DNA of 64,000 bases from Brachionus plicatilis (Eukaryota; Rotifera; Eurotatoria; Ploima; Brachionidae): assembly GCA_010279815.1 (NCBI GenBank), contig QEOQ01000303.1, positions 2,096,083 through 2,160,082 on the forward strand, read 5' to 3'. The first letter of the stretch is position 1. Each line of letters starts with the position of its first letter. The position numbers and the translations under genes are program-made. The notes under the pieces are model-generated. The model searched no databases. It was given only the letters and a program-made list of their open reading frames with translations, and was not told the DNA's origin. This document shows positions 1-10,080 of the stretch, piece by piece.

Positions 1-19
1 CTTTTTATATTTTCTTTAC

Positions 20-58
20 ATCACCTTTGTGGTGTTTATTGAATAAATAATAATAATT
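20..58 (+). repeat. Retroelement 3'-end hairpin with (TAA)n tail, copy 1
   Basis: A short stem-loop (CACC-TTTGT-GGTG, 22-34) is followed by TTTATTGAATAAATAATAATAAT. The same layout (hairpin, AT-rich link, TAA microsatellite) recurs near 10051, 19327, 49003 and 58568. I read it as the 3' terminus of a 5'-truncated non-LTR element or SINE. No coding sequence is attached. Confidence 0.5.
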
Positions 59-233
59 AAAAAAACTTTTTAAGGATAAACCTTGATAAATAAGAAGCTT
101 AATTGAATAATTGATTGAAATTTCTCATGTACAGGCGTGTTTATTTACCAATTATAACTTACATGCCTTTTTTAAAACATTAATAAACTAAAATATAATT
201 GAATGCTAAAAATGTCCGCAAAATCCTCATATT

Positions 234-321
234 CTGGTTGTCAGACTGGTGGAAGAATATAACAAAGGCTTCGAATCAAGAAATATCGAGGATCCAACTC
301 CATTTTGTAATTGCTACCTTA
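234..321 (+). repeat. Dispersed SINE-like repeat, copy A
   Basis: The block starting CTGGTTGTCAGACTGGT, followed by GAAGAATATAA and ending TTGTAATTGCTACCT, reappears diverged at 18045-18130. Both copies are followed by an AT-rich tail. The stretch GGCTTCGAATC at about 268-278 loosely resembles a pol III B box, so a tRNA-derived SINE is possible. No clear A box or target-site duplication was found. Confidence 0.45.
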
Positions 322-535
322 CTATTTCTTCTTTTTATCCTGAACCATAAAATATTTAAAAAATGTATTCTGTAACTCTCTATCTTAATCGTTTCTTATT
401 ATATCTTTATTTAGTTTTAATTCTAATATTTCCTATTTTATAACTTACATTATTTTTACTTTTTTTTTTATTATTTTTTACTTTTATTTTATTTTTTTTA
501 AAAAAAATGTTAAGAATCATTGTTATTAACTCTGC

Positions 536-960
536 CCACATGGCCGGTCCCAAGCCCGGGTGAAAAAAGAGGAGGGGTGATGATGACGCAGGCGCATAGA
601 GGCCGGGATGAGGAGGCTTGCAAGCTAGAGCTGATGATAGTCTGTTGGGTCCAAAAAGCCTTAGTGAAAAAAGTAAAGTGTCTTTAGTTTGGATAAGCTT
701 GTATCCAGATATAGATACGCTTGGTTTGTGGTTCCAAGCTAGTCTAAATAGTTGCCGAGTTCGCAGCCATTAAGTGCTCGGATGAGTGGCGCTGTTTATG
801 ATGAACGTCCCATATGTAACTTTGGCTGCTGACTGTTGAGTTGCAATCATACCGTTGCCGGTCCCAAGTCCGGATGAGAAAATGAGAGATAACGACTAAC
901 AGTGTGATAGTTCGAGTAACACAGTTAAAAGCTATAATCAAATTTGCACAACAACTCAAT
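536..960 (+). repeat. GC-rich retroelement-like repeat ('GCCGGTCCCAAG' family), best copy
   Basis: This is an island of higher GC in very AT-rich sequence. The motif GCCGGTCCCAAGYCCGG followed by RTGA occurs twice, near 542 and 856. The part at about 774-870 (GAGTGGCGCTGTTTATGATGAACGTC through ATACCGTTGC) matches 41466-41580 in reverse orientation and, more weakly, 46305-46365. From memory, a similar GCCGGTCCCAAGCCCGG block is common near termini of animal non-LTR retrotransposons; I cannot verify this here. No intact ORF was found. Confidence 0.5.
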
Positions 961-1574
961 TGAATTCAATATCATAAGTACTTTCAAAAGCATTGCCAAG
1001 TGTTAAATTTAAAATTTAAATTTTAAAATCGATCCCATGTTTAATGAGTATGAATGAAGTCAAGAACCACCTTTAAAAAGATATGAAACCAAAATAAAAA
1101 AAAACTCTAATTTTTTTTCTTGATGTTTTAAAAATAAAATTTTGCTTTTTTTCCTATTAAAATTTAAGCTTCCGACTTGATATAATTATTTTTTTTTGTA
1201 CAGGATCATAAATGGCAAAATGAAGGCTTTTTTCAAATTATTTACTTTTTTTTTAATTAATTTTTTTTGTTCCTATTCCATTTCTTTAATCTCTACTTTT
1301 AACTATTTAGAGAAAATAAAAAATATTGAATAAAAAAATGAGTGAGACATTTGAATAGAAAAAGAAAGCCTGTCGGAGAAATGAGAATGCTGAGTTTATT
1401 TTAAATGACATTTTTAGGAAATACATTTATTGACTATGGTTCTCTTTCAGAATCGATTGAGAATTCAACTTTCCATTTTAATAAATTCAAAAATCTTATT
1501 TCTGATTTTCATAAGGTTTGTAAATTTTTTAAATCAATTTTATTAAATTTTTATTAAAAAAGTATGACCTCAAA

Positions 1575-1622
1575 CAGAAAAAAATTGATTCAAAAGTGCA
1601 CTTTTGAATCAATTTTTTTCTG
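1575..1622. repeat. Perfect 48-bp palindrome without spacer
   Basis: The arms CAGAAAAAAATTGATTCAAAAGTG and its exact reverse complement meet at 1598/1599 with no loop. All 24 positions pair. It lies in non-coding sequence. It could extrude as a cruciform or be the remnant of a very short hairpin element. Confidence 0.8.
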
Positions 1623-2412
1623 TAAATTTAAATTTAATTTATTGGAAATCTAAATTAAATATACAGTTTACTCGAAGATGTAATAATGAAGTTTTTGATG
1701 AAAAATGATTTTTTCATGATTAATTCAGGTAAATTAATTTTAGAATATATAAATTATATAAATATTTAAGTTTAAATTAAAAATTCGTTTATTTTAAAGC
1801 CAAATAATTCACATAATAATTAGAATTTTAGAAGGACAATTTGAGCAGTCACAAAAATTTATAGATTATTTATGAATTGAAAAGATTATTTATTAATTTT
1901 TTTTTATACACATTGGATGTTATTTTTAAATTTATTTCCTTCATTCAATTTTTAAACGAAATCTACTATGAACAATTTTTCAAAAATTTAACAAACATGG
2001 GATTTTTTCTGTGAGTGTCCAAAAAATTTATGATTTTATTCGAAATTTTTTTCTAGATTCCTAAATCTGAATTTAAATTATTTAAAGATGGATTCAAAAT
2101 TTTGAAAGTGGTGGATGCAACTCGCAAGATCAACTACCTTAACTCTATCAGAGCTATTACACAATCAAATATAGAATTTGTATGATTTCTGATCCTATTT
2201 ATTTTTATTTACCGAATAGAATGTATCTCCATGAGAAAAATAAAAATAGTGGTATTCACAAATTTGAAAAGACAATGATTTGTCTTTTAATAAATTAATT
2301 TTTAAATTTTTCAAGGATAATGAAAGAAAAATGAAATTATCGTCAAATTTTGATAGGTTTTTTTTATTTTGAAAATTTTTTGTTTTTGTTAGGTTTATTT
2401 GAATAAAAATTA

Positions 2413-5400
2413 AATTAATAATAATAATAATAATAATAAAAAGCTACAGCAGACTAACTGCGGAGCAAGGCTTTAAGTAGCCTCGCTATGGTAGCTGTCT
2501 GGTTTTAACATAAATCCTTATAATGACAAAATTATGTTAATAGAGGAAATTAATTATTTTAGTTTCAAAAATTTATCAAGTTTGTTTTTGAATTCATTTT
2601 TGGATTTTGCATTAGCAACCTCTACTGGTAATTTGTTCCACTCGTTTACCACTCGATTTGTCAAGAAGCTATCTCTTTTTTTAATTCGTGTCAATTGTTT
2701 GGTCAATCTTCTTGGATGCCCTCGGATTCCTCCAGCTGGACCATTAGATGAGAGAGCATGGCTTTTAATGTGCGGATTCTGTAACTGGATTTTACTTAGA
2801 CCGTTCGTTATCTTAAAGGTCTCGATTAGGTCTCCACGTTCGCGTCTTGCCTTCAGTGTCGTTAGTCCCAATCTTGTAAGTCTTTCTTCATATTCTAGAT
2901 TTTTTAAGCTAAATACTAATTTTGTAGCTCTTCTTTGTACTTGTTCGAGAATGTTTGAGTCCTTTTTTGTATAGGGGCTCCAGACTGCTGCTGCATACTC
3001 TAGATGTGGTCTAACAAATGAAACGTACAACTGTTTAAATGTACTTAGGGACCAGCATTTGAAGGTTTGCTTTAATTGACCTAAAATTGCGTTTGCTTTG
3101 TTAGCTGCTTGTGTCGCTTGGTGAGTCCATTTCAGGTCATCTGTTAGATAGATTCCAAGATCTTTCTCAACTCTTGTATGGATAATTGGTAAGTCATTCA
3201 TTGATAATTCGATTCCATTAATAGTTTTATTTTTGAAGAACATAAATTTGCATTTGTCTTCATTAAATTTCAGTTGCCAATCATTCGACCATTTAACAAT
3301 TCTGTCAATGTCTGTTTGCAACTGTTCAACGTCAAGACGATTTCTAATGATGTTAATCAGTTTGGTGTCATCTGCAAACAGTTTTATTAAGCTTGTTGTA
3401 GTGCTTGGTATGTCATTTATAAAGATAACAAAAAGAAGAGGGCCAAGTACAGATCCTTGCGGGACACCGCTAAGGACATCCCTCCATTCTGAGACATTTT
3501 CGCCTAGTACAACACGCTGCTTCCTGCCAATCAAAAAATCTGAAAGCCATTGTATTATCTTGTCACAGAAACCATAAGCCTGTACTTTTTTTATTAATGC
3601 TCGGTGTGAAACTTTGTCAAATGCCTTGGCGAAATCGAAAAAGACAACCGCAGAGGCAAATCCCCGGTTTGAGGCTTCAGTTATTATGTCGATTGTTTCG
3701 AGGAGATTTGTCAAACAAGATTTTTTCTCAACAAAGCCATGTTGTTGATTGGCAATCAAATGGTGTCTGTTTAAATGAGCCATCATTGCGTCTCTAATGA
3801 TTCTCTCCATGATTTTACAAGTGACAGAGGTAAGCGATATTGGTCTATAGTTACTCGGTTCAGTTCTTTTACCTTTTTTAAAAATTGGAGTTATATTAGC
3901 TTCTTTCCATGCAGTTGGAAGCTTGCCGGTTGTATACGATTTTTTGAATATTGGTTCAAGCATTCTGGAGAAGCTTTCAGCACAGCTTTTGATTACATGA
4001 GGATGTAAACCGTCGTTCCCACTCGCTTTATGTTTATCCAATCTACTAATATATTTGATAATATTTGAGTGCGAAAATAACTCGATATCAATTTCACAAA
4101 TTTCATGGCAGACCGAATCGAAATTTGGTAGTTCAGAACCACAATCAGAATTGAAAGATCTTTGAAATTGATCATTTAACAGGTTAGTAATGATTTTTTT
4201 ATCTACAATAAGATCGCCATTTGGGTTAGTAAGTGATCTTATTTTATCTTTGTGTTTTCTTTGATGATTTATATAACCGTATATTAGCTTAGGATTTTTT
4301 TTACTTTCTCTGATAATTTTCTCCTCGTAAGATAGGCGCGTTGCTTTGATCATTCGTTTTAACTCTTTACAGGTTTCTTTGTACTCATTATTTAGTGCTT
4401 TAAGTCCTAATGGAGATTTCATTTTTAGGTGGAGCTTATATTTTCTCTTTGTTAGCTTCTTCAGTTCATTATTAAACCATTTTGGACTATTTTTGGTCAA
4501 TTTGATATCTAGTGGGATGCATTTAGTTGGGATGAATTCCGCTGTTTCCTTTCTGTAGAATTCCATTAATAATTGGTATTGTTTTTCGACGCAATTTGTG
4601 GCTTTCATGATTTTATCAATGCATTGTTCAAAATGTTTGTTAAGCTCTTGGTAGTTTCCTTTATCATATAATTGTCTATTTTCAAATTTTCTTTCTATTT
4701 TAGACTCAAGGTGATATTCCCAAGAGAGAACTGAATGGAGTTTGTTCTTTTTTGATGCACCCAGATGTGGTTCGTTCTCAATTGTATATATTCGAGCAGG
4801 ATCTTCTGTAAGAACTAAATCTAAAACATTTTTTCCGAGTGTAGGCTCATGTACATGTTGTGTTAAAAAGTTTGACTCGATTGTGTTAAGGAAGGTTATA
4901 CTATTGTTTCTGCCCATGCTATTTCCCTTACCTTCAACAAGTCCGAAATCGCATGTCCACTTGATCTTTGGATAGTTAAAATCACCAGCAATAAGAATAC
5001 CTGTATATTTCTTTTTGTCAAACATCAATTTAGCACTAGCTATAGCATTATTTATCTCTATGTTTGCCTCTCTGCTTGCATATGGGGGACGGTAAATACA
5101 TCCTACCAAAATTTTTTCTTTGCCAATAACTACGTTGCACCAGCACTGCTCAATTTTTTTATCAATAAAGCTCAGCTCTGTTGTTTCATAGGAATCTATA
5201 TCATTACGTATATAAATGGCTACGCCACCGCCGACAATCTGTTCGCGATCTTTGTTAAAAAGTGTGTAATCTTTTAAATTTTTAACTGTATTTAAGTTGA
5301 ACCAAGTTTCTGTCACCATAATTATATGTGGGAAGTTTTTAACTTGAATTAAGGAATTAAAAGAATCCCATTTGTTTACCAATGAAGTTGCGTTAGTATA

Positions 5401-5560
5401 GATGCATGTTAAAACCGACTTAGTATTTTCCGATGAGATTGCCTGATTTTTTGTATTGCCGATACTTAAGTTGCTTAATTTAAAATTATTATAAATTAAA
5501 GTTGTTTTTTTCTCAATAATTAAAAAAAAGAACATTTATGGAAAATATCAGTGATTTGAG
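2413..5560 (-). mobile_element. Non-LTR retrotransposon (LINE), copy 1, apparently coding-intact
   Basis: Read on the minus strand, an endonuclease plus reverse transcriptase ORF (2554-5535) is followed by about 110 bp of 3' UTR rich in short stem-loops (around 2450-2500). It ends in a TTA microsatellite (2413-2439). There is no poly(A) tail. A microsatellite tail and an FADDTKL-type RT point to the CR1/L2/Rex1 group. The upstream limit is uncertain; no ORF1 is visible, so it may be 5'-truncated just before the ORF. A second, decayed copy of the same family lies at 19690-22520. Confidence 0.85.
2554..5535 (-). CDS. LINE ORF2: APE-type endonuclease + reverse transcriptase (993 aa)
   Basis: This is the single retrotransposition enzyme of the LINE: it nicks target DNA and reverse-transcribes the element RNA. 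An exonuclease-endonuclease-phosphatase domain spans about residues 40-280 (TNATSL, TETWF, GDFNYPKIKW near 187, LDLVLT near 240). The reverse transcriptase lies at about 500-780, with FFDFAKAFDKV near 640, GVPQGSVLGPLL near 690 and the catalytic FADD near 718. The C-terminal part (RPHLEYAAAVWSPY) is typical of CR1/L2-like elements. The frame has no stop or frameshift over 993 codons, so the copy is young or selected. Oddly, where most such endonucleases have an SDH motif, this protein has NKLHSVL (about 265): the His is present but the Asp is not. The N-terminus is AT-rich and the exact start is uncertain. Confidence 0.9.
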   Translation of the reverse strand: MFFFLIIEKKTTLIYNNFKLSNLSIGNTKNQAISSENTKSVLTCIYTNATSLVNKWDSFNSLIQVKNFPHIIMVTETWFNLNTVKNLKDYTLFNKDREQIVGGGVAIYIRNDIDSYETTELSFIDKKIEQCWCNVVIGKEKILVGCIYRPPYASREANIEINNAIASAKLMFDKKKYTGILIAGDFNYPKIKWTCDFGLVEGKGNSMGRNNSITFLNTIESNFLTQHVHEPTLGKNVLDLVLTEDPARIYTIENEPHLGASKKNKLHSVLSWEYHLESKIERKFENRQLYDKGNYQELNKHFEQCIDKIMKATNCVEKQYQLLMEFYRKETAEFIPTKCIPLDIKLTKNSPKWFNNELKKLTKRKYKLHLKMKSPLGLKALNNEYKETCKELKRMIKATRLSYEEKIIRESKKNPKLIYGYINHQRKHKDKIRSLTNPNGDLIVDKKIITNLLNDQFQRSFNSDCGSELPNFDSVCHEICEIDIELFSHSNIIKYISRLDKHKASGNDGLHPHVIKSCAESFSRMLEPIFKKSYTTGKLPTAWKEANITPIFKKGKRTEPSNYRPISLTSVTCKIMERIIRDAMMAHLNRHHLIANQQHGFVEKKSCLTNLLETIDIITEASNRGFASAVVFFDFAKAFDKVSHRALIKKVQAYGFCDKIIQWLSDFLIGRKQRVVLGENVSEWRDVLSGVPQGSVLGPLLFVIFINDIPSTTTSLIKLFADDTKLINIIRNRLDVEQLQTDIDRIVKWSNDWQLKFNEDKCKFMFFKNKTINGIELSMNDLPIIHTRVEKDLGIYLTDDLKWTHQATQAANKANAILGQLKQTFKCWSLSTFKQLYVSFVRPHLEYAAAVWSPYTKKDSNILEQVQRRATKLVFSLKNLEYEERLTRLGLTTLKARRERGDLIETFKITNGLSKIQLQNPHIKSHALSSNGPAGGIRGHPRRLTKQLTRIKKRDSFLTNRVVNEWNKLPVEVANAKSKNEFKNKLDKFLKLK

Positions 5561-6701
5561 TAAGTATGTTTGAAATTTTGTTGATCGTGATGAATTTTAA
5601 ATTTAAATTATATTTGAGATCGTTTTATTTAAAATCCTGAATCTTTTTTAAGAACCTGAAATGAAATTGAAAAAATATTTTTGTTTTTTTCAGAGAAATT
5701 CTAAAAATTTTCCTAAATTATCTTTGAATATGATTAAATGATTTCTGATGCTGGTCTGGTTAGACTTTTTGCTTAAGATGATACAATTTACAGAACTTGT
5801 TCAAGATTCTCGAGATTCTTAGATCAAATGAATTTTTATTTTTTTAAATCAATGATTTTTGGCTCAAAACATGAAATAACCGCTAAAAAATATAAATTGA
5901 GCAGCAAAACAAAATTTAGATGAAAATTTAAAATGAATTTTAAATTAAAAAGCTAACAAAAAATGTTAAAAATTGATATTGAAGTCAATAGAATATATGG
6001 TTACAGAAATATTCTCCCAAAATATTCCAATTTTATTGACACCCAAATTGAACAATAGATAAAATATATCTGGTATTTTAGAGTTTAGGCATAAGATTTG
6101 GAATATGCCGGTGTAATATTTTAATTAATTTACTTTTTTATGCGATTAATTTTTAAAATTTTTCAAAAAGCAATTAAATTTTTTCAACCATTTTGGATCC
6201 TAAGTACCAAGATAGATTTAGATCAATTTCCAATATACAAAACTTATTAAAAGAACGATATTTTTAGGGTTGAAAAATAAATTTCAAAAAGCAGTTTCTA
6301 GTCTTAAATTTGAAAAAAATTAAATTCTAAATTTAAATAAATTTTAAAACTGTAAGGGACAAGTATTTGAATATGGAGGTTATGCTGTAAAAGAAAAAAT
6401 AATCAGAGTTAAATTTCTTCTAGGACAAGATGCTGATTTTGTTTTTAGCTGAAATTTGATAATCATTATTACATCAGCTAACAAACTGAAAAAAAAAATC
6501 AATTTTTATCTCATTTTATTAATGAAAAAATATATTTTAAATAAAAAATTAAAAAATTATTGATTTTTAAATTTTTAAACTAACGTAGATCACCCTAAAA
6601 GATAAAATAATTTTTGAAATAATAATAATTGGTCATAACAAATCTAGAAAACAATTTAAGGAAAAATAAAAAATTATTTTGAACAAAAAAAAATATATAA
6701 A
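5561..6701. other. AT-rich intergenic sequence
   Basis: I see no coding exon, RNA gene or repeat structure here. The last 40 bases before the next gene are A-rich with an ATATATAAA run immediately before its ATG, which could serve as a core promoter or A-rich leader. Confidence 0.4.
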
Positions 6702-8114
6702 ATGGCTGCCAAGAAAGTAAATTTCATTCAACCAAAAGCCGAAGTGGAGTTCAACTTCAACGACCACAACTTCAAAGACTTGCTCAAGCGGACCACCGAG
6801 AACATTGACGACAAACTTTGGAAGCATATTGTAAAATTTGACATCGATCTGAGTGCTCTGCGTGGCCAAGACCACGACATGAACGCTCCATTGGACCAGC
6901 TCAACAACAACCGGCTGGTCTACTCTCTGATCCTTCACTTTCTTGGTCGGAGCATATTCTGCTCGAAGCAAGTGCACGAAAAATTCAAGCTGCTGCTAAA
7001 AAAGCGCCTGAAAGACTCGTGCAACGAGCTGGATCCAAGCAACTACAAAAAGGCCATCGAAAAACTCAGCGCCAAGTCAAACCACACCATTCAGGAAATA
7101 ATGGCACCGTACAATCAGATGTGCGAGGACTTTGTCAAATGGTCTAATGAGAAAATCACATGGGACCAGCATGTTGAAGAGGTGTCCTTCCGCGAGACCA
7201 TCATGACCAAACTGAGGGAAAAATGCAACCGCTACGACATCAGCGACTCGACAGAGTTTTTCAGCGATTTTCTGGCAAATCTTCAATTTGACAACTACTG
7301 CTTCAAGGGCCTAAAAAACGCCAAAGGTCTTGCCGAGGCATTTTTTTTGTCCGAAAGGATCATAGAGTGGACTTTTCCTTTAAAAATAGAAATCAGAGTC
7401 GAGCAGAGAAAAGAGCTGCAAGGATACAGACGAGACTGTGTGATGGCCAAAGAGAAGAACAAATACACCAAGATTGAGTACAAACATATTGACAGAGACC
7501 TTGATCCGTACATGCACGGCGGTCACTTCAGGGCGCTGTTCAGCAACGAAGCAAATGAGCTGGAGTACTACATGAAAAAGCATCCGGGCAGACAGCTGAT
7601 ATGCGAGGTGGCTTTTTTGATGTTTGGTGCTGAGGTCCAGAAAAATCCGGCTGCTCTAATCTACAACATGATGCTGGTGGATTTGATAGATGGTGACAAA
7701 GTGAGCCAGCGAGAGATCTATTACAGCAAAGATGCCGAACATGGCAAGGAAAAGGGAAATGGAGGCTTGGCGCCCTATTCTTTTGACGGCTCGGCCACTG
7801 CTTCTCGCTTCCTCAACATCTACTACTCGCACATATTCGGCCACTGGTATGCCTATGACATCATTGATGAAAATGAGGAGAAGATATTCGAAAATTTGAT
7901 GGATCCCAGCTCGGAATTTAACACAAAGCGGGAGTTTAAAGTCCGCATTGAGGAAATGATGCAGCGTGAGTACGATTTGGTGCTTAAGTGGATTGCGTAC
8001 AAGAAGGAAAGAGACAGAAAGGCTAGATATTTGAAGAGTATTCAAGAGCTGTACAACTACATTTTGGCAAAGACCAGCGAATTCTATGAGCAATATAAAA
8101 TAAATTGGAAGTGA
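6702..8114 (+). CDS. Single-exon gene, unknown function (470 aa)
   Basis: I do not recognise this protein. It is soluble-looking and highly charged, with no signal peptide or transmembrane segment. A helix-rich N-terminal half (about 1-230) has many Lys/Glu/Asn. A middle part holds YMHGGHFRALFSNEANELEYY (about 270-290), and a more hydrophobic stretch ICEVAFLMFGAEVQKNPAAL lies near 300. The C-terminus is rich in Lys/Glu/Tyr and may be coiled-coil. The reading frame is open from 6702 to TGA at 8112, with codons of visibly higher GC than the surroundings, which supports real coding use. It is intronless in a genome where neighbours have introns, so it may be a retrocopy or a lineage-specific expanded family. 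It stands alone, with no gene within 3 kb. Confidence 0.75.
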   Translation: MAAKKVNFIQPKAEVEFNFNDHNFKDLLKRTTENIDDKLWKHIVKFDIDLSALRGQDHDMNAPLDQLNNNRLVYSLILHFLGRSIFCSKQVHEKFKLLLKKRLKDSCNELDPSNYKKAIEKLSAKSNHTIQEIMAPYNQMCEDFVKWSNEKITWDQHVEEVSFRETIMTKLREKCNRYDISDSTEFFSDFLANLQFDNYCFKGLKNAKGLAEAFFLSERIIEWTFPLKIEIRVEQRKELQGYRRDCVMAKEKNKYTKIEYKHIDRDLDPYMHGGHFRALFSNEANELEYYMKKHPGRQLICEVAFLMFGAEVQKNPAALIYNMMLVDLIDGDKVSQREIYYSKDAEHGKEKGNGGLAPYSFDGSATASRFLNIYYSHIFGHWYAYDIIDENEEKIFENLMDPSSEFNTKREFKVRIEEMMQREYDLVLKWIAYKKERDRKARYLKSIQELYNYILAKTSEFYEQYKINWK

Positions 8115-8770
8115 TTGTTATTTATTCTATTTTTTTAATTATTTTAATTTTTTTAAATTTTTTGATTTTTAATTTTTTTTTTTGTTGAGTGTCTGGATTT
8201 TAATGTTTAATGAATAATAGTGGAACAAAATTTTGTAAGAATGAGGTTTTTTATTTTTTTTTGGTTTCGGCTTGGGCTCTTTAAATAATTGTTATTATTC
8301 GAAAGCTTAAAATTATTTAATAAATGTATTTACTTTCTTATTTATTCATATATGCATTAGATTTGGTAAAAGCCAAAAATGGAAGACAGTTAAAAGTCTG
8401 AAGTATAATAAGCAAACTTTAATAAACTAAATTTAAAATATTTATTCGTGAATTGGTAGAATATTGGAGTCTGGATTGTATCTGGCTGTAAGAAAATTTA
8501 TTTTGAAAACTTTAATTAAAAAAAATGAGCTTATGATTTAAGTGAAAAAAAAAAAGTCAAGCGAAAAACATTTAGAAATAACAGCATTTTAAAATAATTT
8601 TAAAAAAATATAAATATTTTTTTAATTTGAAAAAATTTATTTTATTTTAAAATTCAATTTTTAATAGTATTATAGAATTTTTTTTTATTTCGTTAATTTT
8701 TTGATAACTGCTTATCACTTGCCATCTATTCTTCCAAACCAATCTTTCAATCTCTATCAAATTAATATTA
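8115..8770. other. 3' flank and AT-rich intergenic sequence
   Basis: Directly after the stop codon at 8114 comes T-rich sequence. Later, AATAAATGTATTTAC at about 8320 contains an AATAAA poly(A) signal. I see no further gene. Confidence 0.35.
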
Positions 8771-8772
8771 TA

Positions 8773-9365
8773 CAGTACTGCTACGAAAAACTGTTTTTAC
8801 GTAATTTTACGTGAAATTACGTAAAATTATCAAAGTAAAAAAAGTAAATTTACCGGATTTTACGTAATTTCACGTAAAATTACCGGAAACTACGTGAAAT
8901 TACGTAAAAAGTAACAATTCCAAAAATACTACTTTTTTTGAGAATTTTGACATTTTTTGACTTTTTTGAAATTTTTTTGGTCCTGAATACGAAAAAAAAA
9001 AATTATTTTTTTTCACGTAATTTTACGTGAAATTTTATTTAATAGTGGTAAATTTTTGTAATTTTTAGTAAAAAAAAGTAAAATTTTTAAATATTTGGAA
9101 AAATTTTTACTGAATTTTATTTTTTTTTATATTTATCATTTTTAAAGCTGTCGCCAGCTTTTTTCCATGATTCTTTGAAATTTGAATTTTTTGGCACCAG
9201 CTTCAACAAATCTTCTTTAATAAAAAAAATTAAAAATTAAAGCTGTTTTTTTTTCATTAAAATAATTACTTTTTATTTCCTCCATTTCATTATGAAATTT
9301 TTTTTCATAAAACCCTTTTTTCATTACGTAAAATTACGTAAAAACAGTTTTTCGTAGCAGTACTG
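8773..9365. mobile_element. Tc1/mariner-type MITE, 593 bp, TA target duplication
   Basis: The ends are exact inverted repeats of about 40 bp (CAGTACTGCTACGAAAAAC, then TGTTTTTACGTAATTTTACGT), flanked on both sides by TA (8771-8772, 9366-9367). CAGT... termini with a TA duplication fit the Tc1/mariner superfamily. The interior is non-coding and packed near the left end with ACGTAA/TTACGT repeats that form further small palindromes. It would need transposase in trans. Confidence 0.9.
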
Positions 9366-9367
9366 TA

Positions 9368-9987
9368 TTTAACTTTCCAAATTGATCCACTTTAAAGCCC
9401 AAGTTAGTTATTCTAACGATTTCAATACAATTAATAATAATCTTGAAATTCTGAGTATTTACGGATTTCAACATAGGCTGGTCATTAAGCTTTTCTGTTT
9501 TTCTTATACGATTTTAAAAAACCCAGAATCGCCTCTTCCACTTAAAACTCAACTTATTGTGAACTAATCTTTTAGCAAACCATATGATTTAAGAAATAGC
9601 AATAAACTTTATACTCCAGGATGTCTAGGGTTCAATTCTTTTAGTGAATTGACATTTTCTTTCTTTTTTTCTAAATTTATCAATTTTTTTACACTAAATG
9701 ATCTAGATTTAAATTTCTTTCTATTTAACAACGAAAAATTAATAATGTAAATCTACACTTCATTGAGTTTATATAAATATTTCCCAAATTTGACATAGAC
9801 TACATCTATAATTTTCTTAAATATGTAAAATGCAAAAAAAATCAAACTAAAAATAAAACCAAATCGCCTTTTTCTCTCCTTCTCTTTTTTCTTATTTTAT
9901 TTTATTTTATTTATTTAAACTTATAAAATATTACAGATTAAAACATTTTAATTTTAATTTAAAAATTTTATTTCTTTAAATAAATGA
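9368..9987. other. AT-rich sequence without recognised gene
   Basis: A short open frame at 9382-9567 has no recognisable domain and ordinary local composition; I do not call it a gene. TATTTTATTT-type tracts lie around 9890-9930. Confidence 0.35.
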
Positions 9988-10036
9988 ATGTGTCCACCAT
10001 GTTCGCATGAAAGACTAATGTCTGCTATGGACACAT
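9988..10036 (-). repeat. Stem-loop (ATGTGTCC...GGACACAT), possible retroelement 3' end
   Basis: An 8-bp stem, ATGTGTCC at 9988-9995 and GGACACAT at 10029-10036, closes a GC-richer loop. On the minus strand it is followed by TTCATTTATTTAAAG, which resembles the hairpin-plus-ATTTATTT layout of the 3'-tail family. It directly abuts the copy at 10051-10080. Confidence 0.4.
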
Positions 10037-10050
10037 TGAAAAAAAAAAAT

Positions 10051-10080
10051 TCATAAAATTACGCCAGATTCGGCGATGTA
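10051..10080 (-). repeat. Retroelement 3'-end hairpin, copy 2
   Basis: On the minus strand: ACATCGCCGAATCTGGCGT, then AATTTTATGA. The stem CGCC/GGCG and following AATTTTATGAA match the copy at 19327 closely. The TAA tail is missing; a T-run and the stem-loop at 9988-10036 follow instead. Confidence 0.55.

Noticed and set aside
234..321. tRNA gene
   Set aside because: A B-box-like stretch exists, but no acceptor stem or A box can be formed; kept as a SINE-like repeat.
744..959. 71-codon open frame on the minus strand
   Set aside because: It lies wholly in the GC-rich repeat family; no domain, and the related copy at 41466 does not keep the frame.
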